Part shown: piece after piece, positions 8,749-17,435 of the stretch
Layout: each line of letters begins with the position of its first letter
Numbering within the stretch: position 1 is the stretch's first letter
Assembly: GCA_002839605.1 (NCBI GenBank)
Contig: PGYK01000003.1
Coordinates: 1-64,000, forward strand
DNA length: 64,000 nucleotides
From: Methanomicrobiales archaeon HGW-Methanomicrobiales-3
GTDB taxonomy: Archaea; Halobacteriota; Methanomicrobia; Methanomicrobiales; Methanospirillaceae
Direction: 5' to 3'
Notes under the pieces: generated by a model
The model's database searches: none
Seen by the model: only the letters and a program-made list of their open reading frames with translations
What the model was told of the DNA's origin: nothing
Made by a program: the position numbers and the translations under genes

Positions 8749-9651
8749 ATGCTTTCCATCCTTGTTGTCGATGACGAACAGGACCTGCTTGACCTTGCCG
8801 TGCAGTACCTCGCCGAACCGGGCGCAACGGAAGTGCTGACTGCACCATCGGTTGATGCGGCGCTTTTTATCCTTGCAACAAAACCGGTGGATGCCATCGT
8901 ATCAGACTACGAGATGCCGGACAAAGACGGGATTGCATTTTTACAACACCTGCGGGGCCGGGGCAGTACCGTCCCGTTCATCATCTTCACCGGCAAAGGA
9001 CGGGAGATCGTTGCCATGCAGGCGCTCAATTACGGTGCCGACTTCTACCTCCAGAAAGGGAGCCATCCGGACACGGTCTTTTTGGAACTCCGGAATATGA
9101 TCACAACGGCAGTTGAACGCCGGAGGGCAGTTGCAGAAGCAGAAGCGCTTGCACAACGAATCGAGCACCAGGCCCAGATCCTTGACGAGATCCTCTCCTC
9201 AATTCCCGACCCGGTCCTCATCATCGACCCGGACGGGTTCATCACCTACGCTAATCTCGTGGGCGCCAGGGTACTCGGGTTTTCCCGGATGGCAATCCTT
9301 GGGAAACATCTCCGGGAACTCAGGGTTGCAGGAGAGGCTGTGGATCTGCTTTCTGCTGCCGCGGAGAAGGTCTTCCTGACCGGCGAGAAAAACATAGTCG
9401 ACATCCCCTGGGACGGCAGCCTTGCGGTACAACGGTACCGCTGTTCGATCTCTCCCCTCCACACCACCACCGGCCGGATCAATGCCGTGGACGTGATCTT
9501 TACTGATATCACAAACGAAGTCCGGATGGCAGAAGAACTGCGCCACTGCCGGACCGAAGTGAACGCGCTGCTTGACGCGAAAAAAACCCTTAAACGGTGC
9601 GTCCGCTCGAAAGGAAACGTGAAAGAAGAATGTGGGGTTGGTGAGATTTGA
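8749..9651 (+). CDS. response regulator receiver-PAS protein
   Basis: A 300-residue protein starting at the ATG at 8749 with AAAGGGGA just upstream; an in-frame TTG directly before is less likely. Residues 1-120 form a receiver domain: the acidic pair in VVDDEQD, the phosphoacceptor Asp in VSDYEMPDKDG and a conserved Lys in YLQKGSHP. A short coiled segment (RRAVAEAEALAQRIEHQA) leads to a PAS domain (about 145-260; ILSSIPDPVLIIDPDGFITYAN). No kinase or DNA-binding output is present. Such receiver-PAS proteins are very common in Methanomicrobiales and probably act as signalling adaptors for a kinase encoded elsewhere. The last 25 residues look unrelated to the PAS fold. Confidence 0.88.
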   Translation: MLSILVVDDEQDLLDLAVQYLAEPGATEVLTAPSVDAALFILATKPVDAIVSDYEMPDKDGIAFLQHLRGRGSTVPFIIFTGKGREIVAMQALNYGADFYLQKGSHPDTVFLELRNMITTAVERRRAVAEAEALAQRIEHQAQILDEILSSIPDPVLIIDPDGFITYANLVGARVLGFSRMAILGKHLRELRVAGEAVDLLSAAAEKVFLTGEKNIVDIPWDGSLAVQRYRCSISPLHTTTGRINAVDVIFTDITNEVRMAEELRHCRTEVNALLDAKKTLKRCVRSKGNVKEECGVGEI

Positions 9652-9808
9652 ACTCACGATCGACGGGTCTCTCCGACATGCGCATCAGTGCTCCAACGGG
9701 TCATCATCGAATTAACTCAGGAGACCCATTGTTCATCATCTGCGAGCACATTGTAAGAACGCAAAGACCGCTGGAGCCCGTCGCCATACCGGGCTAGGCC
9801 ACAACCCC
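9633..9808 (-). tRNA. tRNA-Trp (CCA anticodon) with a 102-nt intron
   Basis: On the minus strand the acceptor halves GGGGTTG and CAACCCC pair, the T arm reads GTGAG-TTCAAAT-CTCAC and the D arm GCC...GGC. The anticodon stem ACGGG/CCCGT closes the loop CTCCAG-A once an intron at 9669-9770 is removed, giving anticodon CCA and splicing after position 37. A bulge-helix-bulge can be drawn at the junction: CTCC pairs with GGAG and AGC and AGA form the three-base bulges. The 3' end is not encoded as CCA. The intron carries a box C/D RNA, listed separately. Confidence 0.95.
9681..9745 (-). ncRNA. box C/D guide RNA inside the tRNA-Trp intron
   Basis: Read on the minus strand, the intron has a C box ATGATGA (9733-9739), D' box CTGA (9717-9720), C' box ATGATGA (9701-9707) and D box CTGA (9685-9688). 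The D guide has TGGAGC, which pairs with GCTCCA of the anticodon loop and puts the fifth guide base before box D opposite C34. The D' guide has TGGGTCTC, which pairs with the 3' anticodon side and puts its fifth base opposite position 39, here a C. Intron-encoded guides for positions 34 and 39 of tRNA-Trp are established in Euryarchaeota, so the RNA most likely directs 2'-O-methylation of its own host tRNA. Confidence 0.92.
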
Positions 9809-9947
9809 GTGTTTTTGTTCTGCTCATCAGGATGCTTTTTGATCCTGACTCAATAAAATCGCAGTGCAGCAACTTAAGGATTTTGTTCCGGTGCATGAGG
9901 AAGGCAGGGAACCCGGTTTGGAGCGGGCCCTGCCTGTACGACTGCAT

Positions 9948-9974
9948 GGTGCACCACCCGTTCCACGGTGCACC
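9948..9974. promoter_or_regulatory. paired GGTGCACC palindromes upstream of the acyl-CoA ligase
   Basis: Two perfect GGTGCACC palindromes start at 9948 and 9967, 19 bp apart (about two helical turns), and lie 27-53 bp ahead of the TATA box of the ligase gene. The same arrangement with the same 19-bp spacing occurs at 12934-12959. The placement suits an activator or operator site. The binding protein is unknown. Confidence 0.4.
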
Positions 9975-10000
9975 ACTTCACCGGATAAAATCACTAATCA

Positions 10001-10008
10001 TATATTAT
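10001..10008 (+). promoter_or_regulatory. TATA box of the acyl-CoA ligase gene
   Basis: TATATTAT is centred 27 bp before the ATG at 10031, so the message should start at or next to the start codon. No ribosome binding site is present in between. Confidence 0.65.
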
Positions 10009-10030
10009 CTGCATCCCCACGCTTACTCAC

Positions 10031-11731
10031 ATGGATGAGGGAAGTTATGCAAGCGGGACTTCGACATTTCCGCTGATGGGAATGACGATCGGCGAGATGG
10101 TCGACAAGATAGCAGAAAAATACCCGGATACTGATGCCGTGGTCTCCATGCACCAGAATATCCGGTGGACCTACCGCGAGTTCAACGAGCGGGTGAACGA
10201 GGTTGCCCGCGGGCTCATGGGTATGGGCGTTGCAAAAGGCGACCGCGTGGGAATCTGGGCAATGAACCACGCGGAATGGATCCTTGTCCAGTTCGCCACA
10301 TCGAAGATCGGGGCGATCATGGTCAACATCAACCCCGCGTACCGCACCTACGAGCTCGAGTACGTGCTCAAGCAGTCGGAGATTTCCACCCTCTTCATCC
10401 AGGGCCGGTTCAAGACCTCGGATTATATCGGGATGTTCTACGAGGCCTGCCCCGAGGCCTACGAGGCCAAACACGGCAAGATCTCAAGCGAGAAGTTCCC
10501 GTTTTTGAAAAATGTCATCTTTATCGGAAGCACGATCTACCAGGGCATGTTCACCTGGGAAGATCTCCAGAAACGGGCCACCGAGATCTCGCATGAGGAA
10601 CTGGTTGAACGCGGGGAGTTGCTCACGTTCGACGACCCCATCAACATCCAGTACACCAGCGGGACCACGGGTTTTCCCAAAGGCGTGGTCTTAACGCACC
10701 ACTCCATCCTCAACAACGGGTACATTATCGGGGAGGGCATGGGCTTTAGCGAGAAAGACCGGCTCTGCATTCCCGTGCCGTTCTACCACTGCTTTGGCAT
10801 GGTGCTTTCAAACCTTGCCTGCCTCACCCACGGATCAACCATGGTCATCCCCGCCCCGGCCTTTGATCCTGAAGAGGTGCTCAAAACCATCGAGAAGGAA
10901 CGCTGCACCGCTGTCCACGGTGTCCCCACGATGTTCATTGCAGAACTTGCCCACCCGAATTTTGGCAAATACAACTTAACCTCCCTCCGGACGGGCATCA
11001 TGGCCGGTTCCCCCTGCCCCATCGAGGTCATGAAGGAAGTTAACCAGAAGATGCACATGAGCGAGATCGTGATCGTGTACGGCCAGACCGAGACCGCACC
11101 CGGGGTCACCATGACAACCACGAAGGACCCGGTCGAACGCCGGGTGACAACGGTGGGCCGGGCATTCCCGCACACCGAGCTCAAGATCATCGACCCCGCG
11201 ACCGGCAGAATCGTCCCCCATGGCGGCGTGGGCGAGATCTGTGCCCGGGGCTACTGCGTCATGAAATGCTACTACAACAACCCGTCCGCCACGCAGGCAA
11301 CCCTTGACAAGGACCACTGGAACCATACCGGCGATCTCGGCACCATGGATGCGGAGGGGTACTTCAAGATTGTCGGCCGGTTAAAGGACATGGTCATCCG
11401 TGGCGGCGAGAACATCTATCCACGGGAGATCGAGGAGTTCCTCCATCACCACGAGAAGATTGCCGATGTGTACGTGGTCGGGGTTCCGGATGTCAAGTAT
11501 GGCGAAGAGCTCTGCGCCTGGGTGAAGATGAAAGAGGGCCAGACCCTTACCGAGCAGGAGATCAAGGACTACTGCCAGGGGAAGATCGCCCGGTTCAAGA
11601 TCCCGCGGTACGTGATGTTTGTAACAGAGTTCCCCATCACCATCTCCGGCAAGATCCAGAAGTTCAAGATGCGCGAGGAGTCCATCAAGTTCCTCGGTCT
11701 CGAGGATGCCTCGAAGATCCAGACCGCGTAA
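10031..11731 (+). CDS. AMP-forming acyl-CoA synthetase (fatty-acid/aryl acid-CoA ligase family)
   Basis: A 566-residue ANL-superfamily adenylating enzyme. The phosphate-binding loop [11 protein letters not shown] begins near residue 208, the YGQTE motif is near 350, the TGD motif near 433, the hinge [16 protein letters not shown] follows, and the catalytic lysine is in ISGKIQKFK near 541. All are intact. Expected reaction: carboxylic acid + ATP + CoA to acyl-CoA + AMP + PPi. The sequence type is that of medium/long-chain acyl-CoA synthetases, but the actual acid is not readable, and methanogens of this order lack beta-oxidation, so it may serve lipid recycling or acid activation. It is probably leaderless, controlled through the TATA box and the paired GGTGCACC sites. 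Confidence 0.93.
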   Translation: MDEGSYASGTSTFPLMGMTIGEMVDKIAEKYPDTDAVVSMHQNIRWTYREFNERVNEVARGLMGMGVAKGDRVGIWAMNHAEWILVQFATSKIGAIMVNINPAYRTYELEYVLKQSEISTLFIQGRFKTSDYIGMFYEACPEAYEAKHGKISSEKFPFLKNVIFIGSTIYQGMFTWEDLQKRATEISHEELVERGELLTFDDPINIQYTSGTTGFPKGVVLTHHSILNNGYIIGEGMGFSEKDRLCIPVPFYHCFGMVLSNLACLTHGSTMVIPAPAFDPEEVLKTIEKERCTAVHGVPTMFIAELAHPNFGKYNLTSLRTGIMAGSPCPIEVMKEVNQKMHMSEIVIVYGQTETAPGVTMTTTKDPVERRVTTVGRAFPHTELKIIDPATGRIVPHGGVGEICARGYCVMKCYYNNPSATQATLDKDHWNHTGDLGTMDAEGYFKIVGRLKDMVIRGGENIYPREIEEFLHHHEKIADVYVVGVPDVKYGEELCAWVKMKEGQTLTEQEIKDYCQGKIARFKIPRYVMFVTEFPITISGKIQKFKMREESIKFLGLEDASKIQTA

Positions 11732-11832
11732 CGCGGAACACAAAAGCCCCATCCTTTTTTTTGCGTTCTTTAGAAAACCCGCGATGCCTGCGGCCACAGG
11801 CACACACAACGGAAACTGGATCTCCATTTTCT

Positions 11833-12535
11833 ACTCTGTAGAAACAGGCATGAACCGATTAGGTCCACACCAGAACGATGAAAATATGCAGAAAAATAAC
11901 GTCCTCGCCCGCATCCTTGCACTCCTTATGGGGGCGACAAGGCCCCCAACGTCGCGCAATGGTCGGGCTGCGGATGCGATTGTGCCCAATATGGCGTGCA
12001 TGCAGGACACTCGGACAGAGGACCCCAGCGAATATTTTCATGGGAAACGGACATGAACCGCTCAGGTTCACACCCGAAGCATGAAAAACGCTGCATGCGG
12101 GATATCTTTTTAGCACTTCCCGATTCAGGACACCTCACAGGGAACGTTTGGAAGAAATATCCGGTCCGGAAAACCGGTAATAGAAGCCGCCGCGGGAGCG
12201 CCCCCGCGGGGGCGGCGGCAGGAATCGCAACCGGGGTATGGGGGTCTCAACCCCCATAATCTATTCTTCTGGAAATTGTGTTTTTATGGGAAATCCGCAG
12301 TCCGGATAATTGTTACCCCCCTTCTCGCCATCCCTGCCCCCAAGGGGGCTTATGGCGCATGCGATGCCTCCGCATTACCCGTACAGGACACTCGACAAAA
12401 ATTGCTTTCACAAAAACAGAAATTGAGGCCGCCGCGGGAGCGCCCCCGCGGGGGCGGCGGCAGTAATCCCCAAGGGGGTATGGGGGTCTCAACCCCCATA
12501 ATTTATTCTTCTGAAAATTGTGTTTTTCATATTTA
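11833..12535. repeat. intergenic cluster of dispersed repeats (B, E, B, A, A)
   Basis: No gene is supported between the ligase and 12664. Present are a B element (11833-11885), an E element in reverse (about 11900-11992, with AATGGTCGGGCTGCGGATG), a second B element (12046-12090), and two A elements (12183-12297 and 12424-12535), each with a CCGCCGCGGGAGCG hairpin, the ATGGGGGTCTCAACCCCCAT hairpin and a TTCTTCTG...TGTGTTTTT tail. A further partial E word (GCGCAAGGATACGGGCGAGG) is at 12558-12577 and a B element in reverse at 12600-12655. Confidence 0.7.
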
Positions 12536-12663
12536 ATCATCTGAAGTGATTATGGGAGCGCAAGGATACGGGCGAGGATGTCTGTTTTACGTTCCGGTTA
12601 TTTTTCCTGCTTCGGGTACGAACCCCCGGGGTTCATGCTCGTTTCAACCGAGCAAGAAAAAAA

Positions 12664-12861
12664 TTACAGGAGCCCGAACCACACCACATACGAGCTTGCG
12701 ATCATCACGATGAGGATCAGGATGAGGATCTTGTACCAGCATGATGTGCAAACTCCAACCGGCCCATGTTCCCTGCCCTCAGGGGCTGCACCTGAACAGA
12801 CCCGACAGGGTGTACCTCCTGCGGGGTTGTGCTTTTCAAACGCTTCGTGATGGTGAGTCAT
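12664..12861 (-). CDS. small CxxC membrane protein
   Basis: A 65-residue protein: a histidine-rich start (MTHHHEAFEKH), two cysteine pairs (PCRVCSGAAP and GVCTSCWYK) that look like a zinc ribbon, and one C-terminal transmembrane helix (about 44-62). GAGAGGCTGAT directly precedes the ATG, and a TTTATTA element lies about 28 bp upstream. A pair of GGTGCAC words 73-98 bp upstream repeats the arrangement found before the acyl-CoA ligase. A B-type repeat follows the stop codon. Function unknown. Confidence 0.6.
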   Translation of the reverse strand: MTHHHEAFEKHNPAGGTPCRVCSGAAPEGREHGPVGVCTSCWYKILILILIVMIASSYVVWFGLL

Positions 12862-12933
12862 ACCATCAGCCTCTCTTTTTTTTGGTAATAAACCGTATCG
12901 GTTTTCCCGCGGGGGGTTATCGGAACGGCAACG

Positions 12934-12959
12934 GGTGCACCGTCATGAGGGTGGTGCAC
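12934..12959. promoter_or_regulatory. second paired GGTGCAC site
   Basis: GGTGCACC begins at 12934 and GGTGCAC at 12953, the same 19-bp spacing as at 9948/9967. It lies about 45 bp beyond the likely TATA box of the minus-strand small gene starting at 12861, so it could be a shared regulatory site. Confidence 0.35.
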
Positions 12960-12973
12960 GTATGACGAGATCC

Positions 12974-14368
12974 TCACGGCCGGAGCAGCGTGAACCGGAA
13001 GACAACGCCCCTGCCCGGCTCACCGGGCACGCGGTCCTCCACACCGATACTCCCGCCATACCGCTCGATAAGCGTCTTGCAGATGAAGAGCCCGAGTCCC
13101 TTCCCGCTCACGGTGGTATCCCCGCGCTGGAACCGGTCAAAGACCCCCGGTTTCAGGTTGTCCGGGATGCCTGGGCCGGAATCGGCAACCGTTACCATTA
13201 CTTCGGTCTCCTGCTCTTCAACACGGATCACGACCTGCGGTTCTTTTCCCCCGTACTTGATGGCATTCCCGATGAGATTGGCAAAGACAGACGAGAGCAT
13301 CTCATCGGCAAGAACAGTTGCCGTGCTCCCGTCATAATCGATAGGTGTTTCGGAAAACCCGGCAATTTCACCGTTGATGACTGAGGACAGCCGGATCGGG
13401 ATCCGGTTCGCGCCACCATCCCGTATCTTCCGGAGGGTGGAGATGTTTTTGATGATCTCGTCGCTCTTTTCTAAGGATCTCACCAGGTTTCTGGCCATGT
13501 CTTTTGAAGGATCAGCAGAACGGGTTTCCAAAAGCCGGCCATAGTTGAGGCTTGCCGTGTTGATGTTGTTGATGTCATGGGTCAGGATGTCGAGATAGAG
13601 GTTTGCGTCCTCATGGAGCCGGAGGAGTTCCCCGTCCAGCCGTTTCTTTTCCGTGATATCCACAAAGGTGAGCACCGCGTGGTTTCCCGAGATCTTCCTG
13701 CCGACAACAACCGCTGCCCAGTTCGTGCCATCGCACCTGCGGAGGGTTGCCTCGGTAGCCGGTGACGTGCACGATGACTGGAGGGAGGAGAAGATCCGGG
13801 ACGGGTCGCTGATGAACATTTCAAGAGTTATTAAGTCAGTCTCTTGTGCCGGCATGCCGGTGGCATGCCGGAAGCGCTGGTTCATCTCGGTGACGTGCCC
13901 GGTTGTGATATCCACCACCGCAACCCCGTTCTCCGTGTTGTCGAAGATCGCGTGGTACTTCCGTTTTTCGAGCAGGAGGTAGTGGGTGAGGTAGGAGACG
14001 ATCAGGGCAATCGCGACCAGGAGGATTGCCCGGAGCCCGGCCGCGAAAAGGTCATCAGTATTGGGGTACCGGAAGATGACCACGGCCCCGAAGAAGAACA
14101 TCGAGATGAGGTAGACGACAAGCACACCCCTGCGCCGGTAGAAATACGGAAACAGGATCGCGGGGATGGCATAGAGCGCTCCTATCACCTGGGGGGAAAT
14201 TCCGCTCATGAGCAGGATGATCGTGGCCACCATCAGGACAAACGAGAAGAGGATCAGGCTGGCCTTCCAGTAGGCGGACGGGATCCCGAAGGGTTCCTCC
14301 GGGACATCGTAGATGTCCGCATAGGGATCATATCCTGTCAGGGGGCCGGATGGCGAATTATCCTTCAT
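12974..14368 (-). CDS. membrane PAS sensor histidine kinase
   Basis: A 464-residue kinase. Residues about 30-130 hold four to five membrane helices with short loops (an MASE-like sensor), followed by a PAS domain (about 137-255; IFDNTENGVAVVDITTGHV). The phosphoacceptor region is YLDILTHDINNINTASL, in which His is followed by Asp rather than the usual Glu, a form frequent in methanogen kinases. The ATPase has the N box NLIGNAIKYGG, G1 DSGPGIP and G2 GKGLGLFI, all intact. No partner regulator is adjacent. No good ribosome binding site precedes the ATG at 14368. The signal sensed is unknown. Confidence 0.92.
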   Translation of the reverse strand: MKDNSPSGPLTGYDPYADIYDVPEEPFGIPSAYWKASLILFSFVLMVATIILLMSGISPQVIGALYAIPAILFPYFYRRRGVLVVYLISMFFFGAVVIFRYPNTDDLFAAGLRAILLVAIALIVSYLTHYLLLEKRKYHAIFDNTENGVAVVDITTGHVTEMNQRFRHATGMPAQETDLITLEMFISDPSRIFSSLQSSCTSPATEATLRRCDGTNWAAVVVGRKISGNHAVLTFVDITEKKRLDGELLRLHEDANLYLDILTHDINNINTASLNYGRLLETRSADPSKDMARNLVRSLEKSDEIIKNISTLRKIRDGGANRIPIRLSSVINGEIAGFSETPIDYDGSTATVLADEMLSSVFANLIGNAIKYGGKEPQVVIRVEEQETEVMVTVADSGPGIPDNLKPGVFDRFQRGDTTVSGKGLGLFICKTLIERYGGSIGVEDRVPGEPGRGVVFRFTLLRP

Positions 14369-14450
14369 GAAAGTGTACGAGCCTATGCGGGGGGCAGGTT
14401 GAAAAAGGTTGTGGGATTAAAAAACTGCAACGTGCCTCCCGCGGGAATGA

Positions 14451-14681
14451 TCACGGACCGGAATCTTTCCTGCCGACCCGGAGTTTTTCGATTTTTGCGG
14501 CAATGCGTGACCTGGCTTCTGCGGTTGCCACCTCATCGCGTTCCAGCGCAAGGGTGAGGATATCACCTTCGCGGCATCCCTTGGGAAGGTTTCCTGCGGG
14601 GATGGTGATCCGTACGGTCTCGTCCTCCCGCCCGATAAGGATTGCAATGCCGCCCTCGATCCGGTCAACCGTTACCTGCAT
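14451..14681 (-). CDS. DUF3006 small protein
   Basis: A 76-residue protein with the DUF3006 pattern: TVDRIEGGIAILIGREDE, then ITIPAGNLPKGCREGDIL, and an arginine-rich helix at the end. The family is regularly encoded next to ComEC-like metallo-beta-lactamase proteins, and here it follows one after 6 bp on the same strand. Its function is unknown; a small beta-barrel that helps the neighbouring hydrolase is a reasonable inference. Confidence 0.85.
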   Translation of the reverse strand: MQVTVDRIEGGIAILIGREDETVRITIPAGNLPKGCREGDILTLALERDEVATAEARSRIAAKIEKLRVGRKDSGP

Positions 14682-14687
14682 ACCAGT

Positions 14688-16097
14688 TCAGCCCTCCGCA
14701 CGTTGGTCGATGATCGTCCCGCTGCCGTCCCGCAGGACTGCCTCGTCACCGGTGTTGGCAAAGACCGGCCCGGTCATTCCCATGAAGAGCGCGGTATCGT
14801 TCATCATCCCGCTGCCGGCATGGACGGTCACCTGATCGCCGGGCAAGAGGAGAAATGCCGGGAAGATATAGAGGTCGCGGGTGTCTGCATCCGAGAGGGT
14901 CCAGCCGGCAAGGAGAACCACATCCGCGCCGGTGTTCGCAAGCCTGACCCACTCGCCGTTCAGGTTCTGCCGGTCATCGCCCGGGGCATCGAACTGCACC
15001 GCACTGATCCGGACCGATGACGCGTTCCCGATCTGGACCGGTGGAAGCGTAAACGAGGGGACCGGGACAGTCACGTTCTCCGGAATCGTGGGAAGAACGA
15101 ATGATACCGGCGTACCGGTCGTGGTCGCCTGCGGGGGGGCGGGAGACGGGATCGGCGTAGCGGGGGTTGGTGCAAGAGTGGGCAGCAGCCAGATATCGTC
15201 TCCCGCAGATTCGGTCATGACCGAGTACGTCTCCCCGTTGCTCCGGATAAGAATTGTTCCGTCCACGTCCGTGCGGAAGACGGCCACCCCCGCCCGGGCG
15301 AGCCGGTCCAGGGTCTCCTGGTGCGGGTGGCCATACGAGTTGCCGGCCCCTGCTGAGATGATCGCCGTCTCCGGGCTGACCCGGGAGAGGAAGGCTGATG
15401 AACCCGAACCGGAACTGCCATGGTGCCCGACCTTGAGGATTTGGGCGTCAAGCGGGTAGCCGCTCTTTGCCATCACATCCTCTGCACCGGTGGTGGCGTC
15501 ACCCGTGAAGAGGAGGTTTACGGTGCCGTACGAGATCCTCAGAACAATGCTGTTGGTGTTGAGATCGTCGCCGATCCGCTCCTTTGGGGGCGAGAGGACG
15601 AGGATACGGAGGGCGGGATCAAGGTCGATGGTCTGGCCCTGTTCTGCGACAATGTAGGGGATGTTCTTCTCATCCACGGTATCGAGGAACCGTTCGTACA
15701 GGACGGAGGTTGAGGGCATCCCCGGATCGAGCACCTGCGCAACCGGAAAATTTTCGAGAACGTCCTGCATCCCGCCGATATGATCGGCATGCGGGTGGGT
15801 GGCAACGAGAAGATCGATCCTTTGGACCCCGAGACGGTGCAGGGCACGGACAACGTCGCCGCCCCGGTCTGTGTCGCCGGCATCGATGACAATCACCCGG
15901 TCTTTGAAGAGGATGATCGAACCGTCACCCTGCCCGACATCGAGAAAGTATGCCCGCAGGTCGCCGGTTGTTCCCTGCCGGAGGGAGGAGTGGGGACTGT
16001 CGCCAAGGATACCGGTGAATACAGCCGTGCCGAGCAGTGCAAGGATCAGGATGCAGATCGCGAGGACTGCTGCCCGTGATGAACTTTTTCGCTTCAT
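14688..16097 (-). CDS. ComEC-like metallo-beta-lactamase-fold hydrolase with lamin-tail domain
   Basis: About 469 residues from the ATG at 16097 (an ATG 21 bases earlier, overlapping the dadD end, is possible). An N-terminal hydrophobic anchor is followed by the metallo-beta-lactamase domain: YFLDVGQGDGS, the metal motif THPHADHIGG, GDATTGAEDVM and KVGHHGSSGS. A threonine/proline-rich linker (about 305-335) leads to a C-terminal lamin-tail-like beta domain with GEWVRLANTGADVV and GWTLSDADTRD. It should lie outside the membrane. Family members resemble the soluble part of ComEC and are thought to act on nucleic acids or phosphodiesters; the substrate is unknown. It is part of a run with mtiP, dadD and DUF3006. 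Confidence 0.9.
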   Translation of the reverse strand: MKRKSSSRAAVLAICILILALLGTAVFTGILGDSPHSSLRQGTTGDLRAYFLDVGQGDGSIILFKDRVIVIDAGDTDRGGDVVRALHRLGVQRIDLLVATHPHADHIGGMQDVLENFPVAQVLDPGMPSTSVLYERFLDTVDEKNIPYIVAEQGQTIDLDPALRILVLSPPKERIGDDLNTNSIVLRISYGTVNLLFTGDATTGAEDVMAKSGYPLDAQILKVGHHGSSGSGSSAFLSRVSPETAIISAGAGNSYGHPHQETLDRLARAGVAVFRTDVDGTILIRSNGETYSVMTESAGDDIWLLPTLAPTPATPIPSPAPPQATTTGTPVSFVLPTIPENVTVPVPSFTLPPVQIGNASSVRISAVQFDAPGDDRQNLNGEWVRLANTGADVVLLAGWTLSDADTRDLYIFPAFLLLPGDQVTVHAGSGMMNDTALFMGMTGPVFANTGDEAVLRDGSGTIIDQRAEG

Positions 16098-16104
16098 GCT
16101 GCGG

Positions 16105-17421
16105 TCACGCGGGGGCATCCTGTGCCCGCTTCACGAGATCCGCTGCCGCCTTTGCCGCACCGGCAAGGATCTCCATCTCGCCCGGGATCTCGCGTTCGAG
16201 CATGAGCACGGCCCCGTTGCAGATGGTGGTCTCGACCGCACTGCCGGAACAGGAGTAGATGAGGTTCGAGGCTGTGTTGTGGAGCGGGGTGTTGCAGGAG
16301 ATCTTTGTGCTGACAAGGATGATGTCGGCCGGGGCACCAACTGCCAGTTTCCCGGTCGGGAGACCCAGCGCCTTTGCCCCGTTTGTGGCAGCCATGAGAA
16401 GCGCATCGGGCGCCGGCAGGATGGTCGGGTCGTTCCAGAAGAACTTCTGGAGGAGGGCAGCAGTCTTTGCCTCCTCGAACATGTCGAGGTTGTTGTTGGA
16501 TGCGCAGCCGTCGGTACCAAGGCAGGGGTTTGCCCCGGCAGCGGAGAGCCAGTGGTACGGCATTGCCCGGTTGGTGGCAAGTTTCATGTTACTCGACGGG
16601 TTGTGCGAGGCAGAGACCCCGCGTTTCCCAAGCAGGGTGCACTCGGCTTCATCCAGCCAGCAGCAGTGGGCGGCAACCGTGCGTGGGGTCAAGATACCGC
16701 AGTCGTCAAGGTAGGGGGCCGGGGGTTTGCCGTGCTGGGCAACACAGTCGGTGACTTCCTTTTCGGTTTCAGATACGTGGATATGGATGCCAATCTTCTC
16801 CTGTGCGGCAAACTCCGCGCACCATTTCAGGCCATCGGGCGAGACCGTGTAGATCGCGTGGGGCCCGACCGCGGCGGAGATCCGGGGGTTGTTCAAGGAG
16901 CGGATGGAACGGATGAGGTTCTCGGTGGCCTTGCACTCGGCCTCCCGCTTACCGGCATCGAAGAGGTCGATGAACCCGTACGAGAGCGTTGCACGGATAC
17001 CGGCTTCCGTAACGGCTTTTGCAGCCTCCTCCATCATGAAGTACATGTCGTTGAACGCGACCGTCCCGGTCTTTATCATCTCGAGGCAGGAGAGTTTTGT
17101 CCCCCAGTACACGTCAGCGGGGGTGAGATGGGCCTCTAAGGGCCAGATCTTCTGGCTAAGCCAGTCCTGGAGGATCATGTCGTCGGCATAGCCCCGCAAA
17201 AGGCTCATTGCCGCGTGGGTGTGGGTGTTCACAAGGCCCGGAAGGGCAAGTGCACCGTTCCCGTCGATAACCAGATCGGCCTCGCCCCGGTACTCATTCC
17301 GGACACCCTCGCCGATGGCACCGATGGTGCCGTCATCGTTCACAAAGATATCTACCGGGTTGTTGTCAACCTTCACGTCCGCAATCAGGATCGACTGCTG
17401 CCTGCCAAAAATATCATCCAT
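16105..17421 (-). CDS. dadD: 5'-deoxyadenosine/MTA/SAH deaminase (DadD family)
   Basis: A 438-residue amidohydrolase. Metal ligands are visible as His67 and His69 (NTHTHAAM), the HIHVSE segment, the VAAHCCWL segment and the aspartate of LGTDGCASNN. The family deaminates 5'-deoxyadenosine, S-methyl-5'-thioadenosine and S-adenosylhomocysteine to inosine forms. The gene directly follows an MTA/MTI-phosphorylase-type gene (14 bp gap), which supports the route MTA to methylthioinosine to hypoxanthine plus methylthioribose-1-phosphate. 5'-Deoxyadenosine from radical SAM enzymes is another likely substrate. Confidence 0.93.
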   Translation of the reverse strand: MDDIFGRQQSILIADVKVDNNPVDIFVNDDGTIGAIGEGVRNEYRGEADLVIDGNGALALPGLVNTHTHAAMSLLRGYADDMILQDWLSQKIWPLEAHLTPADVYWGTKLSCLEMIKTGTVAFNDMYFMMEEAAKAVTEAGIRATLSYGFIDLFDAGKREAECKATENLIRSIRSLNNPRISAAVGPHAIYTVSPDGLKWCAEFAAQEKIGIHIHVSETEKEVTDCVAQHGKPPAPYLDDCGILTPRTVAAHCCWLDEAECTLLGKRGVSASHNPSSNMKLATNRAMPYHWLSAAGANPCLGTDGCASNNNLDMFEEAKTAALLQKFFWNDPTILPAPDALLMAATNGAKALGLPTGKLAVGAPADIILVSTKISCNTPLHNTASNLIYSCSGSAVETTICNGAVLMLEREIPGEMEILAGAAKAAADLVKRAQDAPA

Positions 17422-17435
17422 TCTTCTTCCTCCGC

